Shown here: one piece after another, positions 25,383 through 35,799 of the stretch
How the letters are laid out: each line of letters begins with the position of its first letter
Position numbering within the stretch: the first letter of the stretch is position 1
DNA from: Liolophura sinensis
Taxonomy: Eukaryota; Mollusca; Polyplacophora; Chitonida; Chitonidae
Direction of reading: 5' to 3'
Length of the DNA stretch: 64,000 nt
Assembly (NCBI RefSeq): GCF_032854445.1
Contig: NC_088304.1
Location: forward strand, 17,495,704 to 17,559,703
Notes under the pieces: generated by a model
Told to the model about the DNA's origin: nothing
What the model saw: the letters and a program-made list of their open reading frames with translations, nothing else
Database searches by the model: none
Made by a program: the position numbers and the translations under genes

Positions 25383-25685
25383 TTACTAATCTATTTATTT
25401 AATTGATGTTTCATTTATTTATTTATTTATTTGATTGGTGTTTTACGTCGTACTCAAGAATATTTTGCTTATGCGACGGCGGCCAGCATTGTGGTGGGAG
25501 GAAGCCGGGCAGAGCCCGGGGGAAATCCACGACCATCCGCAGGTTGCTGTCAGACCTTCCCACGTGCGGCCTGTGAGGAAGCCATCATGAGCTGGACTTG
25601 AACTCACAGTGACCGCATTGGTGAGAGGCTCCTGGGTTATTGTGTACATGCTGGCGTGCTAACCATCTCTGCCACGGAGGCCCCC
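25383..25685 (-). mobile_element. Full-length SINE, family C
   Basis: The tRNA-like head (GGCCTCCGTGGCAGAGATGG on the minus strand) is at the right end and an extended AATAAAT tail at the left. It is bounded by a 13-bp duplication AAAGATCGTTTAT at 25370-25382 and 25686-25698. Confidence 0.92.
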
Positions 25686-25698
25686 AAAGATCGTTTAT

Positions 25699-26488
25699 AC
25701 CAAAAGGTAAAGAAAGGGCAGAGGCAATTTTTGAAATGTGTCTTCAATACTGGAACGCTAAGTTTGGTTTTGCTTTCTGAGTTGAAACATTTGAACAGCC
25801 CGCTACCAGTCTACCTGATTGACTCCATATGGGTAACAAGAGACAGACGAGATTCTACCACTGGGTTGACAATAATGGGACATTCAAATGGCATATAGGT
25901 GATCCTGATAGACATAAGATTAATTGAAACTGAAGGACATGTTCATCAGGTGGTATAAGGGGGAAATACAAAACAAACAGGCAATTTGAAATAATTTCAG
26001 TATTTTCAATTACCAGCGAACGTTCTGTCCACCACCACCCGGGGACATGTAACAGGTGTAGCGCACCAAACTCGATAAAACAATGTCATTTTGTCAGCAA
26101 AATTACATTTTTACTATCATATCTTATTTAATTTCAATTAAAATTAATTGAAATTTATAGACAATTTAACATCGTCTATATGCACGGCGCGTGTTCTACG
26201 CCTGTTCACCTATTGCCTGCATGTCTGATCTTACAACAAACCGCTGTCGACTGGCTTATCCACATTGGGTAGAGTACATTGTGCAGGAGATTTAGTCCAA
26301 AAAAATTGAGCTACTTAACAAGCCAAAGTGCATGTGTAATCATTTTCATGTCTTGGGGACGCATGAGGCTAGGTTAACGGGATCTCATCCAGAGTTAGCG
26401 CTACAGTTTGCGCTGACAAATAATCCATTAGCTAGTGTAGCTGACAGGTGTAAATTCGGAATATCCGACTCGACCAGCACGGTGCATC
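25699..26488. other. Upstream region of FABP gene 2
   Basis: It contains the promoter and 5' leader by position. No TATA box at a convincing distance and no known operator-like element were recognised. Confidence 0.3.
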
Positions 26489-26558
26489 ATGGAGAAATTC
26501 ATAGGCAAGTGGGTTTTTCAAAAGAGTGAAAATGTAGAAGCCGTTGTGGATACCTTCG
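26489..26558 (+). CDS. FABP: FABP gene 2, coding exon 1
   Basis: 23 residues plus one base, ending in phase 1 before GTGAGT. The ATG follows GTGCATC. Confidence 0.93.
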
Positions 26559-29500
26559 GTGAGTCATTCTGTTTCGTTTGAGTTTGGACAGTTTTACCAC
26601 GTTATATTTGTTCAGATAATATTAACTCGATGCCAAATATAAAGGTGTCTGGCATGCGAATTTCGACTATCATAACGGTCAGCAGACCGTCATCAGGCTA
26701 ACGACAAGTGATAACCAATGTTAAATGAGAAATGTGAAAGATTAAAATAAACTCATGCAATACGCCTGGGGATGTTATGATATGGACACAAATCATCGCA
26801 TGAATTCATCAGTCTTTCACTCTAACTGATTTTGTAGATAATGATGTATATTTACATAAAGCTACAGGTATCCAAGTGCCAGAGATTTGCCACGGACTAC
26901 TTTTTCTTCAACTAATTAAGCTTTATGCTTAAAATTCGAACGATTAGCAACTGTTGCATTATTACAAATGTTTTCAAAAACGTAATGTAGATACATGTAG
27001 TTGACTTGAAATTGTGATCTCCATCATTTAAATGACCATAAAGGCACATTTCACCAACTATAGATTTACTTTAGAGGCCAGCCTTTGAGGATAGGAACAG
27101 CGGCCGTCTCATGTTTGAATACACATCCGTGGGAGTTAATTATATAACGTTATGTCCTTATGTCACACAATTTCAGGATGATACCCGTGTCGCCTTTACT
27201 TTGAAATCGTTTTGTGTTGCTCTATGGGGTATCATGGTGACAAGGTTTTGAATATCATAATTCAAGCAATGATAATCTGAGAGCTGTGTCTGGTCATATA
27301 TGCTATGTAACTCCCTATCACCCGGTGTAGCAAAACTGCCGTCCTGCCGGCGTGTAGATACATGTATGTCCGCCAAGACAACATAGCTGCTACACAGTTA
27401 CAAACAATTCCTCGTTTTGTTAACACGCAATACACTCATTGTTTAACATAAGCTTAGTTCATCACACTCTGGATAGTTTTACAATGACAACTGTCTTTGT
27501 CATGTTATATTCGTAGCACAAGTACAAAAAAAACAAAACACTGTTGTTTCTTGTAAAATTCTTTCCAGTGTTACTCATAAATGACCTTTGCTAAAGACAT
27601 AAAATGATAGTCTCGAGAGAAACATGCGAGGAATTCTGTGTTTTGTTCAGTATATATTTAGTACATTAATTTGTGTATTCATTTTAATACTTTATTTAAC
27701 TCTCTAATGTCTGTTAATTTTAAAGTCACTAACACCAAAATTGATCCTTTTGGGGTAAAATTCATGCTATTCAACGCATCAGGTGATTCGTGTTTGTAGG
27801 AATGGTAAATGCGTATGGACGCGTGACCAGTCCAATTTTTTAGTCAACACGATTATAGTTTGTCGTGTCAACAGGCAATTTCAGTGCTTGATAATATCCA
27901 CATCTCACACAGTACTTCACACTGCATATTCGTATACACCGTAAAACCTAGATGTAAGTAAAAATATGTAAAATTTACATGTAGATTCTCCTACTACTTT
28001 ATATTAAGCAGCGGGCGTGTTCGTATTTACTTCCACCATTTAAATATCAGGGACATCTTAAACTATAAAGGAAGGAATCGATGCAATCATGTAGGCCATT
28101 TTAGTTTCTCCGCATTCGTTCATCTCATCGATTTCATATTTTCCAGGCAATCCTATACTGATAAGGCCCAATGAATTGCAGTATTGAGTGTTGGGGAAAA
28201 TCGGAACGCACATGCAACTTAGGCAATGGTGACGCTACAAACTGGCCTCACACTAGTTAAACACCCGAATTACTTTAGACGGAAAAGATTTCCGTCCGTA
28301 GCTCCAACTGGATCTGTAGCGGCCTTGTGTCCGGTAGATGTGGACATGTGTCAGGTAGATGTGGACATGTGCCCGGTAGATGTGGACATGTGTCAGGTAG
28401 ATGTGTCCTTGTGTCAGGTAGATGTGGACATGTGTCAGTTAGATGTGGACATGTGTCAGTTAGATGTGGACATGTGTCAGTTAGATGTGGACATGTGTCA
28501 GGTAGATGTGGACATGTGTCAGTTAGATGTGGACATGTGTCAGTTAGATGTGGACATGTGTCAGTTAGATGTGGACATGTGTCAGTTAGATGTGGACATG
28601 TGTCAGGTAGATGTGGACATGTGCCCGGTAGATGTGGACATGTGTCAGGCAGATGTGGCCTTGTGTCAGGTAGATGTGGCCTTGTGTCAGGTAGACTCGA
28701 CTTTGTGTCAGATAGATGTGGCCTTGTGTCAGGTTGATATGGCCTTATGTCAGGTAGATGTGGCCTTATGTCAGGTAGATGTGGCCTTGTGTCAGGTAGA
28801 TGTGACTTTGTGTCAGGTAGATGTGGCCTTATGTCAGGTAGATGTGGCCTTGTGTCAGGTAGATGTGGACATGTGTCAGTTAGATGTGGACATGTGTCAG
28901 GTAGATGTGGCCTTGTGTCAGGTAGATGTGGCCTTGTGTCAGGTAGATGTGGCCTTGTGTCAGGTAGACTCGACTTTGTGTCAGATAGATGCGACATGTG
29001 CCCGGTAGATGTGGGCATGTGTCAGGTAGATGTGGCCTTGTGTCAGGTAGATGTGGGCATGTGTCAGGTAGATGTGGCCTTGTGTCAGGTAGATGTGGAC
29101 ATGTGTCAGGTAGATGTGTCCTTGTGTCAGGTAGACTCGACTTTGTGTCAGGTAGATGTGGCCTTGTGTCAGGTAGATGCGACTTTGTGTCAGGTAGATG
29201 TGACCTTGTGTCAGGTTGATATGGCCTTATGTCAGGTAGATATGGCCTTATGTCAGGTAGATGTGGCCTTGTGTCAGGTAGATGTGACTTTGTGTCAGGT
29301 AGATGTGTCCTTGTGTCAGGTAGATGTGGCCTTGTGTCAGGTAGATTCGACTTTGTGTCAGGTAGATGTGACCTTGTGTCAGGTACATGCGACTTTGTGT
29401 CAGGTAGATGTGACCTTGGGTCAGGTAGATGTGGCTTTGTGTCAGGTAGATGTGTCATCATGTCAGGTAGATGCGGCCTTGCGTCAGGGGGTTGTTGCAT

Positions 29501-31171
29501 GGCGACAGCTATGCGTCATGTGCTTACGACCTCGCGTCAGGTGCTTGCGACCCCGCGTCAGATGCTTGCTGGCAGACTTGTGTTATGTTGTTGTAGTCTT
29601 GCGTCAGGAGGTTTTGGCACTAGACCAGGTGGTTATGTCCTTGCGCCCCGTGTTTGTCAGATAACTGGCAAAGCCCTGATGTGTGCTCGAGTGAATCAAC
29701 AGTTTTCGATAAACTTAAATGCGGCAGGCCAATTACGTGACCATCATAAAATATCTTCACATTAGGCAGCAATTTAATAATGTCATTTCTTGCAGGTGTC
29801 CCTCTTGAGGTGAAGAAAAAACTCTTGAACTGGGCCACAACGCTTGAGGTGAAAAAGGCCGGTGATGACGAGTGGGTTATCCGGTACATGAGCGACGGCG
29901 ACAATCGGGAGTTTAGATTCAAACTCCATGAGCCGTTTGAGCACCCTTCTGTATGTAGCGGTCCCGTTAAGGTAATTTATAAGATAAAGTCTATTGTATA
30001 AGTCAGTCTTTAACTTTAAGCTTCAAGCATGGTGATAATCGCCGCCAGCATCTCTGACAGCATCCAGGGTAGGATACCTGTAAAGGACAGAGAAAAAAGA
30101 AAAAAAGAAAAAATGATGTACATGAGTCACAGTAGTCATCTCAGAAACGGCTCACGAATTCGTATGATATATTTAACGCTTTTACATGTTTATCGGCTTT
30201 TTACATGTAATAAAACAAGGTCTTGTTTACTAGACTATTTGTGTTTACTGTTACCATGTTAACATCTCACGCTGGCTATAACAAACACATCTCCTTAATT
30301 GCTGAACATAATCTTTATGAATAGACACAAGCTAGGTCACGTTCATAAACTGCAATAGGTATGTGTTTATAAACGAATCGTCTTAGCGTGTATAAATGAA
30401 CCCTCGGGCGCTGAAGAGTGAAATAACTAATGTTTGTGACATGAATACTATATTTTTCTATCACGGCCAACATCAGCCTTTTTGCAAGAATGTAACATTA
30501 TTTGTTGCCGCTGATAAGCCACGATTGTACTGTTTGTCAGAATATCGTTGTGCTGGAAGACGGCAAGATGGTAGAGGTTCAGACAGGTAACAATGTTGAC
30601 ATCCGGATTGTCCGGGAACTGGTAGCCGGAGACCTCGTCACGGTAATCTGTTACCTTATACTTCACTAATTCACGTACTAATTTTACTTTCATAAACCCT
30701 ATGCAACCGTCTGTAGCTGGCATATGTTTATGAACAATTGTTTAAGGTACTCGGCCATTAAAACAATGGGAACTAACTAGACTTATGTAAGGCGTAATGG
30801 AATTGAGAATACGTCCCCGTCACAATCTTAACAGATCATGTAAGCGCTCGAAAAAGCTGGAATTAAATTATTTCTCTCAGAAATAAAATGAACAACCGTG
30901 CCTGAAGTATGAGGCAGTAAACAGCTTCAGTAATACTGGACTGATATCTTACGGGCAAACGTATAAGTGCACTGGTCTGTCTGTTATCGATTATATTCAC
31001 GGTCAAAGCCATTAAAAAACACAGAGGAAATAGAAAAGCGTTTCACTTATTGTAATTATATGCCAAAACGTATGTAAATCCCTAACTTAATACTGTGAAC
31101 ATTGTTTATTGTTTAAACAGACGGTGACCTCAAAAGGTGTGACGGGGGTCACCCATTATGCCAAGGCTTGA
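26489..31171 (+). CDS. FABP: Fatty-acid-binding protein gene 2 (four exons, 132 residues)
   Basis: Joined exons 26489-26558, 29796-29971, 30541-30642 and 31121-31171 encode a second complete intracellular lipid-binding protein. The N-terminus MEKFIGKWVFQKSENVEAVV carries the GKWxF signature. Later motifs are GDDEWVIRY and FKLHEPFEH. Exon lengths (70, 176, 102, 51) and phases match gene 1 almost exactly (70, 173, 102, 51), so the two are tandem paralogues, but the proteins have diverged widely. The final strand reads VTHYAKA: the Tyr of the usual R-x-Y site is kept, and the Arg position appears to hold Thr. The Arg in IVRELV (exon 3) is kept. Intron 1 holds a 21-bp minisatellite and the presumed 3' UTR holds a SINE. 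Ligand and tissue of expression are unknown. Confidence 0.93.
28320..29510 (+). repeat. 21-bp minisatellite in FABP gene 2 intron 1
   Basis: About 56 copies of a unit like TGTCAGGTAGATGTGGACATG occur, with variants GTTAG, GGCCTTG, CTCGACTTTG and GCCCGG. More diverged units continue to about 29660. Because 21 is divisible by three and the unit lacks stops, long frames stay open on both strands (reading, for example, CQVDVDM repeats). The same openness in several frames at once argues that none of them is a real protein. Confidence 0.95.
29796..29971 (+). CDS. FABP: FABP gene 2, coding exon 2
   Basis: The acceptor is CATTTCTTGCAG. Two bases complete a Gly codon, then 58 residues run from VPLEVKKKLL to SGPVK, in phase 0 before GTAATT. 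Confidence 0.93.
30541..30642 (+). CDS. FABP: FABP gene 2, coding exon 3
   Basis: The acceptor is ACTGTTTGTCAG. It encodes 34 residues from NIVVLEDGKM to VAGDLVT, phase 0, before GTAATC. Confidence 0.92.
31121..31171 (+). CDS. FABP: FABP gene 2, coding exon 4 with stop
   Basis: The acceptor is GTTTAAACAG. It encodes TVTSKGVTGVTHYAKA then TGA, the same length as exon 4 of gene 1. Confidence 0.92.
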   Translation, partial: TVTSKGVTGVTHYAKA

Positions 31172-31361
31172 GGGTGTGGATTTGACAAAATCGCCCCACT
31201 CTTGAGAAACTGATCGCTTCCTTGTTGCACGGAGGTAGTGATGAGGAAAATGCTAAGATTTGACGCAGAGGTTGCAGTGATTTATCCCAAGTCTTTATGT
31301 CAACATTTCACACTTTGGATGATAAATCAAATAATGTTTTTTACTTGGTCGAACCTGGGAT

Positions 31362-31568
31362 TATTTATTTATTTATTTGATTGGTGTTTTACGCCGTACT
31401 CAAGAATATTTCACTTATACGATGGCGGTCAGCATTATGGTGGGAGGAAACCGGGCAGAGCCCGGCGGAAACCGACGACCATCTGCAGGTTGCTGGCAGA
31501 CCTTCCCACATACGGTCGTAGAGGAAGCCAGCATGAGCTGGACTTGAACTCACAGCGGCCGCATTGGT
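31362..31568 (-). mobile_element. 5'-truncated SINE, family C, in FABP gene 2 3' region
   Basis: The copy lacks its tRNA head and is bounded by the 10-bp duplication AACCTGGGAT at 31352-31361 and 31569-31578. It probably lies within the 3' UTR, since the nearest AATAAA after the stop is downstream of it. Confidence 0.88.
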
Positions 31569-31777
31569 AACCTGGGATAAAGATAGAAATCCCAGGTCGA
31601 GCATTTGTCAGAAAATGAGGCGTTCTGAACATGCTATTAAATATCTCAACGACTGATCCATGTGAAAACTCGTCATTACCCTTGGGCAAGCCATAGATAC
31701 ATGCATGAGGCTTGCGCACTGCAGAATTTAGAAAAAAATAGAGCAAAAGATTCATTCTAAATTGTAATGATCATCTA

Positions 31778-31783
31778 AATAAA
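31778..31783 (+). terminator. Candidate polyadenylation signal of FABP gene 2
   Basis: AATAAA about 610 bases after the stop codon. It is assigned only by order. Confidence 0.35.
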
Positions 31784-32016
31784 GAATATAATAAAGAATA
31801 CAATCTGTCTGGGTGTTTTCCGTATTAATGTTTTAAAACTTCTACAATCTGCCGGCTACTGGCAGACATTTATAACAATCAGTGTCATATAATAACATGG
31901 AAAATATGAAATGGTAAGAACGAAGCAGTTTAAAACTTAGGCATGTTCCTTTAATGTAAATATGCACACAGTTCCATCAGCATGGGTACCTGCTGTAACT
32001 TGTTTTGACAAGGCCG

Positions 32017-32273
32017 GGGCCTCCATGGCTCAGTTGGTTAGCGCGCTAGCGCAGCGTAATGACACAGGAGCCTCTCCCCAATGCGGTCGCTGTGAGTTCA
32101 AGTCCAGTTCATGCTGGCTTCCTCTCCGGAAGAGAGAAAGTCTTCAGCAACGGGCGAATGGTCGTGGGTTTCCCCCGGGCTGTGCCCGGTTTCCACCCAC
32201 CATAATGCTGGCCGCCGTCGTATTAGTGAAATATTCTTGAGTACCGCGTATAACACCAATCAAATAAATAAAT
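32017..32273 (+). mobile_element. Full-length SINE, family C, plus orientation
   Basis: It begins with the tRNA-like head GGCCTCCATGGCTCAGTTGG and carries the whole central domain and an AATAAATAAATT end. No target duplication is evident. Confidence 0.88.
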
Positions 32274-32453
32274 TGTTAGAGAAAAAATTTGCAAAACACC
32301 AGAAAGTGGTCAGGTTTGCTGATACGGGAAACTGAACCAGTCTTGAGAAAGTATCTGCTTTTCGCTAAATACACACGTCCTGATAAGGCCGTTACCATTG
32401 CCACCTGGAACTTGGATTTGGAGATGTCGCCTGCGGTACGAGCCCTCGTGGTT

Positions 32454-32785
32454 TAACGTCGTACTCAACTATTTTCCTTCAGTCATTATGACGACGAAGG
32501 AAACTTTAGGGCATATGTAATGTGTCTCCTTGTTGCAGGACGGATTTCCACCGTCCTTTTATTTAGTGCTACTTCAATGAGACGACTTACCGAAGGCAAG
32601 TAAGCTGCCCCGCCCGAGCCATTATACTGATACGCGTCAACCTGTCGTTGCACTATCTCCTTCATGCTGAACGCCAAGCGAGGAAGTTACAACTTCCTCT
32701 TTTAAAGTCTTAGGTGTGACTCGACCCAGGATTGACCCTGGATCTACCGCTCCCGAAGCGGACGTTATCCAGGCCGGTCGCAGTT
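32454..32785 (-). mobile_element. tRNA-headed SINE, family A, second copy
   Basis: The reverse complement matches 3097-3405 along its whole length: tRNA-Pro-like head at the right end, then the CTTTAAAAGAGGAAGTTG region and a body with GGCTCGGGCGGGGCAGC. Confidence 0.75.
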
Positions 32786-32984
32786 GGATGAAGGTCGCAT
32801 ATTAATGAAATAACATGATTGGTACATGTTGTTACAGGCCTGCGTTTCCATCTCCTAAACAAAGTTACTGGTTTGGTCATCTGTTTGGTCGTGTTTTTCT
32901 GTTTTTTATACATCACCATGGTGCTTTGTCATGACGTTTAGCTTTCTATTCTAGCATAAACGAAGTGATGCCTCTTCGAAACAG

Positions 32985-33215
32985 TGTTGAATTGTATTTT
33001 TAGAACAGACAGTATATTAAATATTTTATGTTTTCCGTATTCAAATGCTGTGTTGTGGAAGTACATGTAAAAAAAGGCACTGGGTTTCTCTTCAACTTGG
33101 AAGTAACACAATTGCTGGGTCAGTCATGTGGATTTGACCGAAAGATTTGATGTCATCTGGCCTACCGAACGGCGCATTACTTACAGCCGAAATTTTAATA
33201 TAGAAATGACCAGTC
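32985..33215. repeat. ~390-bp tandem repeat, copy 1 (interrupted)
   Basis: TATTAAATATTTTATG, then GTACATGTA and GGCACTGGGTTT, match 34404-34600 in the same order. The copy is broken by the insert at about 33230-34185. Confidence 0.55.
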
Positions 33216-33229
33216 GCGATTTTTTTTTT

Positions 33230-34185
33230 ATTTGTCATTGTCTGGCCTACATATTCCTCTTTGCGTAAGTTATAGCCTTTTGCTGCATTTCAGTCCAAAG
33301 TTTTCGTGGCTTCGGTGTTAATGAGATTAGTGTTATTGTAAATAGAGCGTATACATTCTGGAAATATGTATCGATATTGTAAACATGTTTACGATCAAAC
33401 CATCCAGAATTTTCTTTTACGTTAGTCTATAAATATGAGCGACGAATTTATGAAGCTTGCAGTCATTCATTCAAGTCCAGTTGTGCAGAGCAGTTATCTG
33501 AGAGCAGTTATATTTACTGTCATTCACTCTGAAGGATTTTGCTGGGTTTGGAAACACTGTATCGGCTTTCACGCCATCGACAGTCGTCATTTGTACTCCA
33601 TTTTTCGTACAGGGCACTTTGTGGGCTTGTGTTTCGCCACTTGTTATTTTTTGGAGACGTTATTTTGGAGCTTGTTTTGCTCATTGTCTCTTTGTGCCAT
33701 TAGGTACATTTTATCCCAGTTTCCCTGAAAGTGACTGTGTGTATATTTCCGATGAATCGGTATCACGGACGCTACTGCCAACCCGTCCGCCCCAGAAGTT
33801 ACACATTCACCAGCAGTTGGGGAATAAACCAGTCATCGAACTATCACTCGTAGACTGATGAACTCATCTTAACTGTCGATTCTATCTTTACGTGAAATGA
33901 CTCGCCTTTGGAAGCCGGAATATTCCATCCGGATTTGGACGCTGTAAGATACGAATTCGTACGCTGCAAGATACTATATATATATATATGTATACCAGTA
34001 TATGTAATTATTGGTATTGTTCTGTATATTATTGTCAGTTGTATTATTTGTCTATTTTGTTAACATATATGTACTGAACTTAAGTCAAGCGTCTTCGTGT
34101 TTCTTTGTTTGATCTTGTGTAAGGCCTATCGCTCATCTGAGAGTTAAACAAGCCAGTTGTTTCTCATCTTTACTCTCCGACAGTG
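33230..34185 (+). mobile_element. Possible solo LTR inserted in the ~390-bp repeat
   Basis: The insert is about 950 bases, starts TGTCATTG and ends CTCCGACA (TG...CA ends). It has a TATA-like CTATAAATATGAGCG near 33430 and a stretch near the end with CGTGTTTCTTTG, both usual in LTRs. The flanking halves of a repeat unit appear to join across it. No coding region and no clear target duplication were found, so it could also be unrelated unique sequence. Confidence 0.35.
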
Positions 34186-34194
34186 GCACCCCTT

Positions 34195-34880
34195 CATTCG
34201 AAAATGGTAAAATTGTTCAAATGCGCTTGGGAAGGAGGCAATTTTTGTGACGAGAAATCGATTAGTCCAAATCACATTGCTCTCCGACCAATACTTTCAG
34301 CTGTGTGGTAGTTAAACACCATGGGTGACCCGACAACGGTCCCTACTCCTTGGAAACCAGGGGCATTTTTGTCCAGTGTTGAATTAACTTTTTAGGGCCG
34401 ACACTATTAAATATCTTATTTTTTGTGTATACAAAAAATGTGATATGGTAGTACATGTAGGCATTGGGTTTTACTGTGACTTAGAAGTAAGGACAGTGCT
34501 CGGTCATTCAAATAGGCTTGTTCCAAAGATTTGAAATGATCTGAGCTACGGAAGAGAATATTATTTATGGCGGAAAGATTAAAATGTGGTTTCCAAGGGG
34601 CTAATCCGGCGCATTTTGTGACAAAAAATCGAATGGTGCTAACTGCATTGCTCTCAACTAAAACGACCAATAGTTTTAGCGGTGTTGCATTTTAAACCAT
34701 GAGTGACGTCATAATGCCATACCCGGCAACGGTCCCTACTTCTTGGAAACCATGGACATTTTTGTACAGTTTTGTAACACGTGCCCTTTCCTTGCTCCGC
34801 ATCGTTTGGTAACTTATTTATGTGATTCAGTGTCAAATTATACTTTTTAGAGCCCGTGGTATTAAATGCCTAATTTTTTA
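34195..34880. repeat. ~390-bp tandem repeat, copies 2 and 3
   Basis: CGGTCCCTACTCCTTGGAAA at about 34336 recurs at about 34725 with one change, a period of 389. Neighbouring words (GTGACGAGAAATCGA / GTGACAAAAAATCGA, ACTTTTTAG, TATTAAAT) keep the same order. Confidence 0.65.
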
Positions 34881-35082
34881 AACAATTTTTGGTGGAAATT
34901 TGACGGAGGAAAAAATCATTACGATTTACGAGGAAGAATGTAATCCTCGGGTGTTTTTAGATACATTTTCTTTTGCTCCTTTGGGCTGCATTTTCCCCTA
35001 TTTCTGCATGTTAAGTGGTATCATTTTGTAACACAGGTTTCCAAGTATCATTTTAGGTACAAAATTTGTATGTTTTGAGAAA

Positions 35083-35134
35083 ATGGAGCCGAAAGAAGAC
35101 CAGGCGAATGTAGTGAAATCTCCTGTCGTTCAAA
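35083..35134 (+). CDS. Possible orphan first exon of an unrecognised gene
   Basis: ATG opens MEPKEDQANVVKSPVVQ, 17 codons plus one base, followed by a strong donor (CAAA then GTGAGT). A polypyrimidine tract and acceptor (ACTTTTTTTAG) at 35251-35263 would continue in frame with SVPRRKLSHLKIP, after which the frame closes within about 120 bases unless another donor is used. I do not recognise the peptide, and no later exons were found. It could be chance. Confidence 0.25.
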
Positions 35135-35469
35135 GTGAGTAAAGATTTAACTGGATTTGTTGCAGGAAAGACAGCAAGTCAAATGTTAACAGTACATTTT
35201 CACTAGGATGACTAGTAGAGAACTTCTATGCAATTTTACCAAATCTCTTAATACTTTTTTTAGGTGTACCGAGAAGAAAACTGAGCCATCTGAAAATACC
35301 GAATGTGGTCTTGCATTTGTCAGTGTCTTTAATGTGGAATGTGTCAACGGTTCACAAAAAATTAGACTACATTTTGTGTTAATGCATGTGCTAAAATGTA
35401 CCTATATTGGTGTTGTTCACTGCCGTTTCCAGTTCTTGTTGCAAAGTTGATGTTTTCATAGCGTGATCT

Positions 35470-35680
35470 ACCGATGTTGATGGGGTCTACTAGCGATATC
35501 ACTTAAGGCAGAGGTCCCTTGGCCTTCATAACTTTCCCAAACGGTAACACCAAGCGTGATCAGTTAAGGCAGAAGTCCTTGGCCTTCATAACTTTCCCAA
35601 ACGGCAACACCAAGCGTGATCACTTAAAGCAGAGGTCCATTGGCCTTCATAACTTTCCCAGACGGCAACACCAAAGCCCG
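35470..35680. repeat. ~62-bp tandem repeat, three copies
   Basis: The word CCTTGGCCTTCATAACTTTC and the following CAAACGGCAACACCAAGCG recur three times. The array abuts a family A SINE fragment on its right. Confidence 0.85.
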
Positions 35681-35684
35681 CGCG

Positions 35685-35795
35685 TGCCACTATACTGATA
35701 CGGGGCAACCAGTTCCTGCACTATCCCCTTACTGCTGAACGCCATCGCCCCCCTCGAAGGGGACGTTCTACGCACTTAGCTATCTGGGCCGGAGG
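35685..35795 (-). mobile_element. SINE family A fragment
   Basis: CACTATACTGATACGGGGCA, TGCTGAACGCCAT and GGACGTTCTACGC match the body and head of the copies at 3097 and 32454, with an internal deletion. Confidence 0.55.
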
Positions 35796-35799
35796 TCTC

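Noticed and set aside
28226-29664. Long open frames (260 and 305 codons) coding for Cys-rich heptad repeats
   Set aside because: They are frames through a 21-bp minisatellite. Other frames on both strands are equally open, there is no non-repetitive domain, and the region sits inside an FABP intron.
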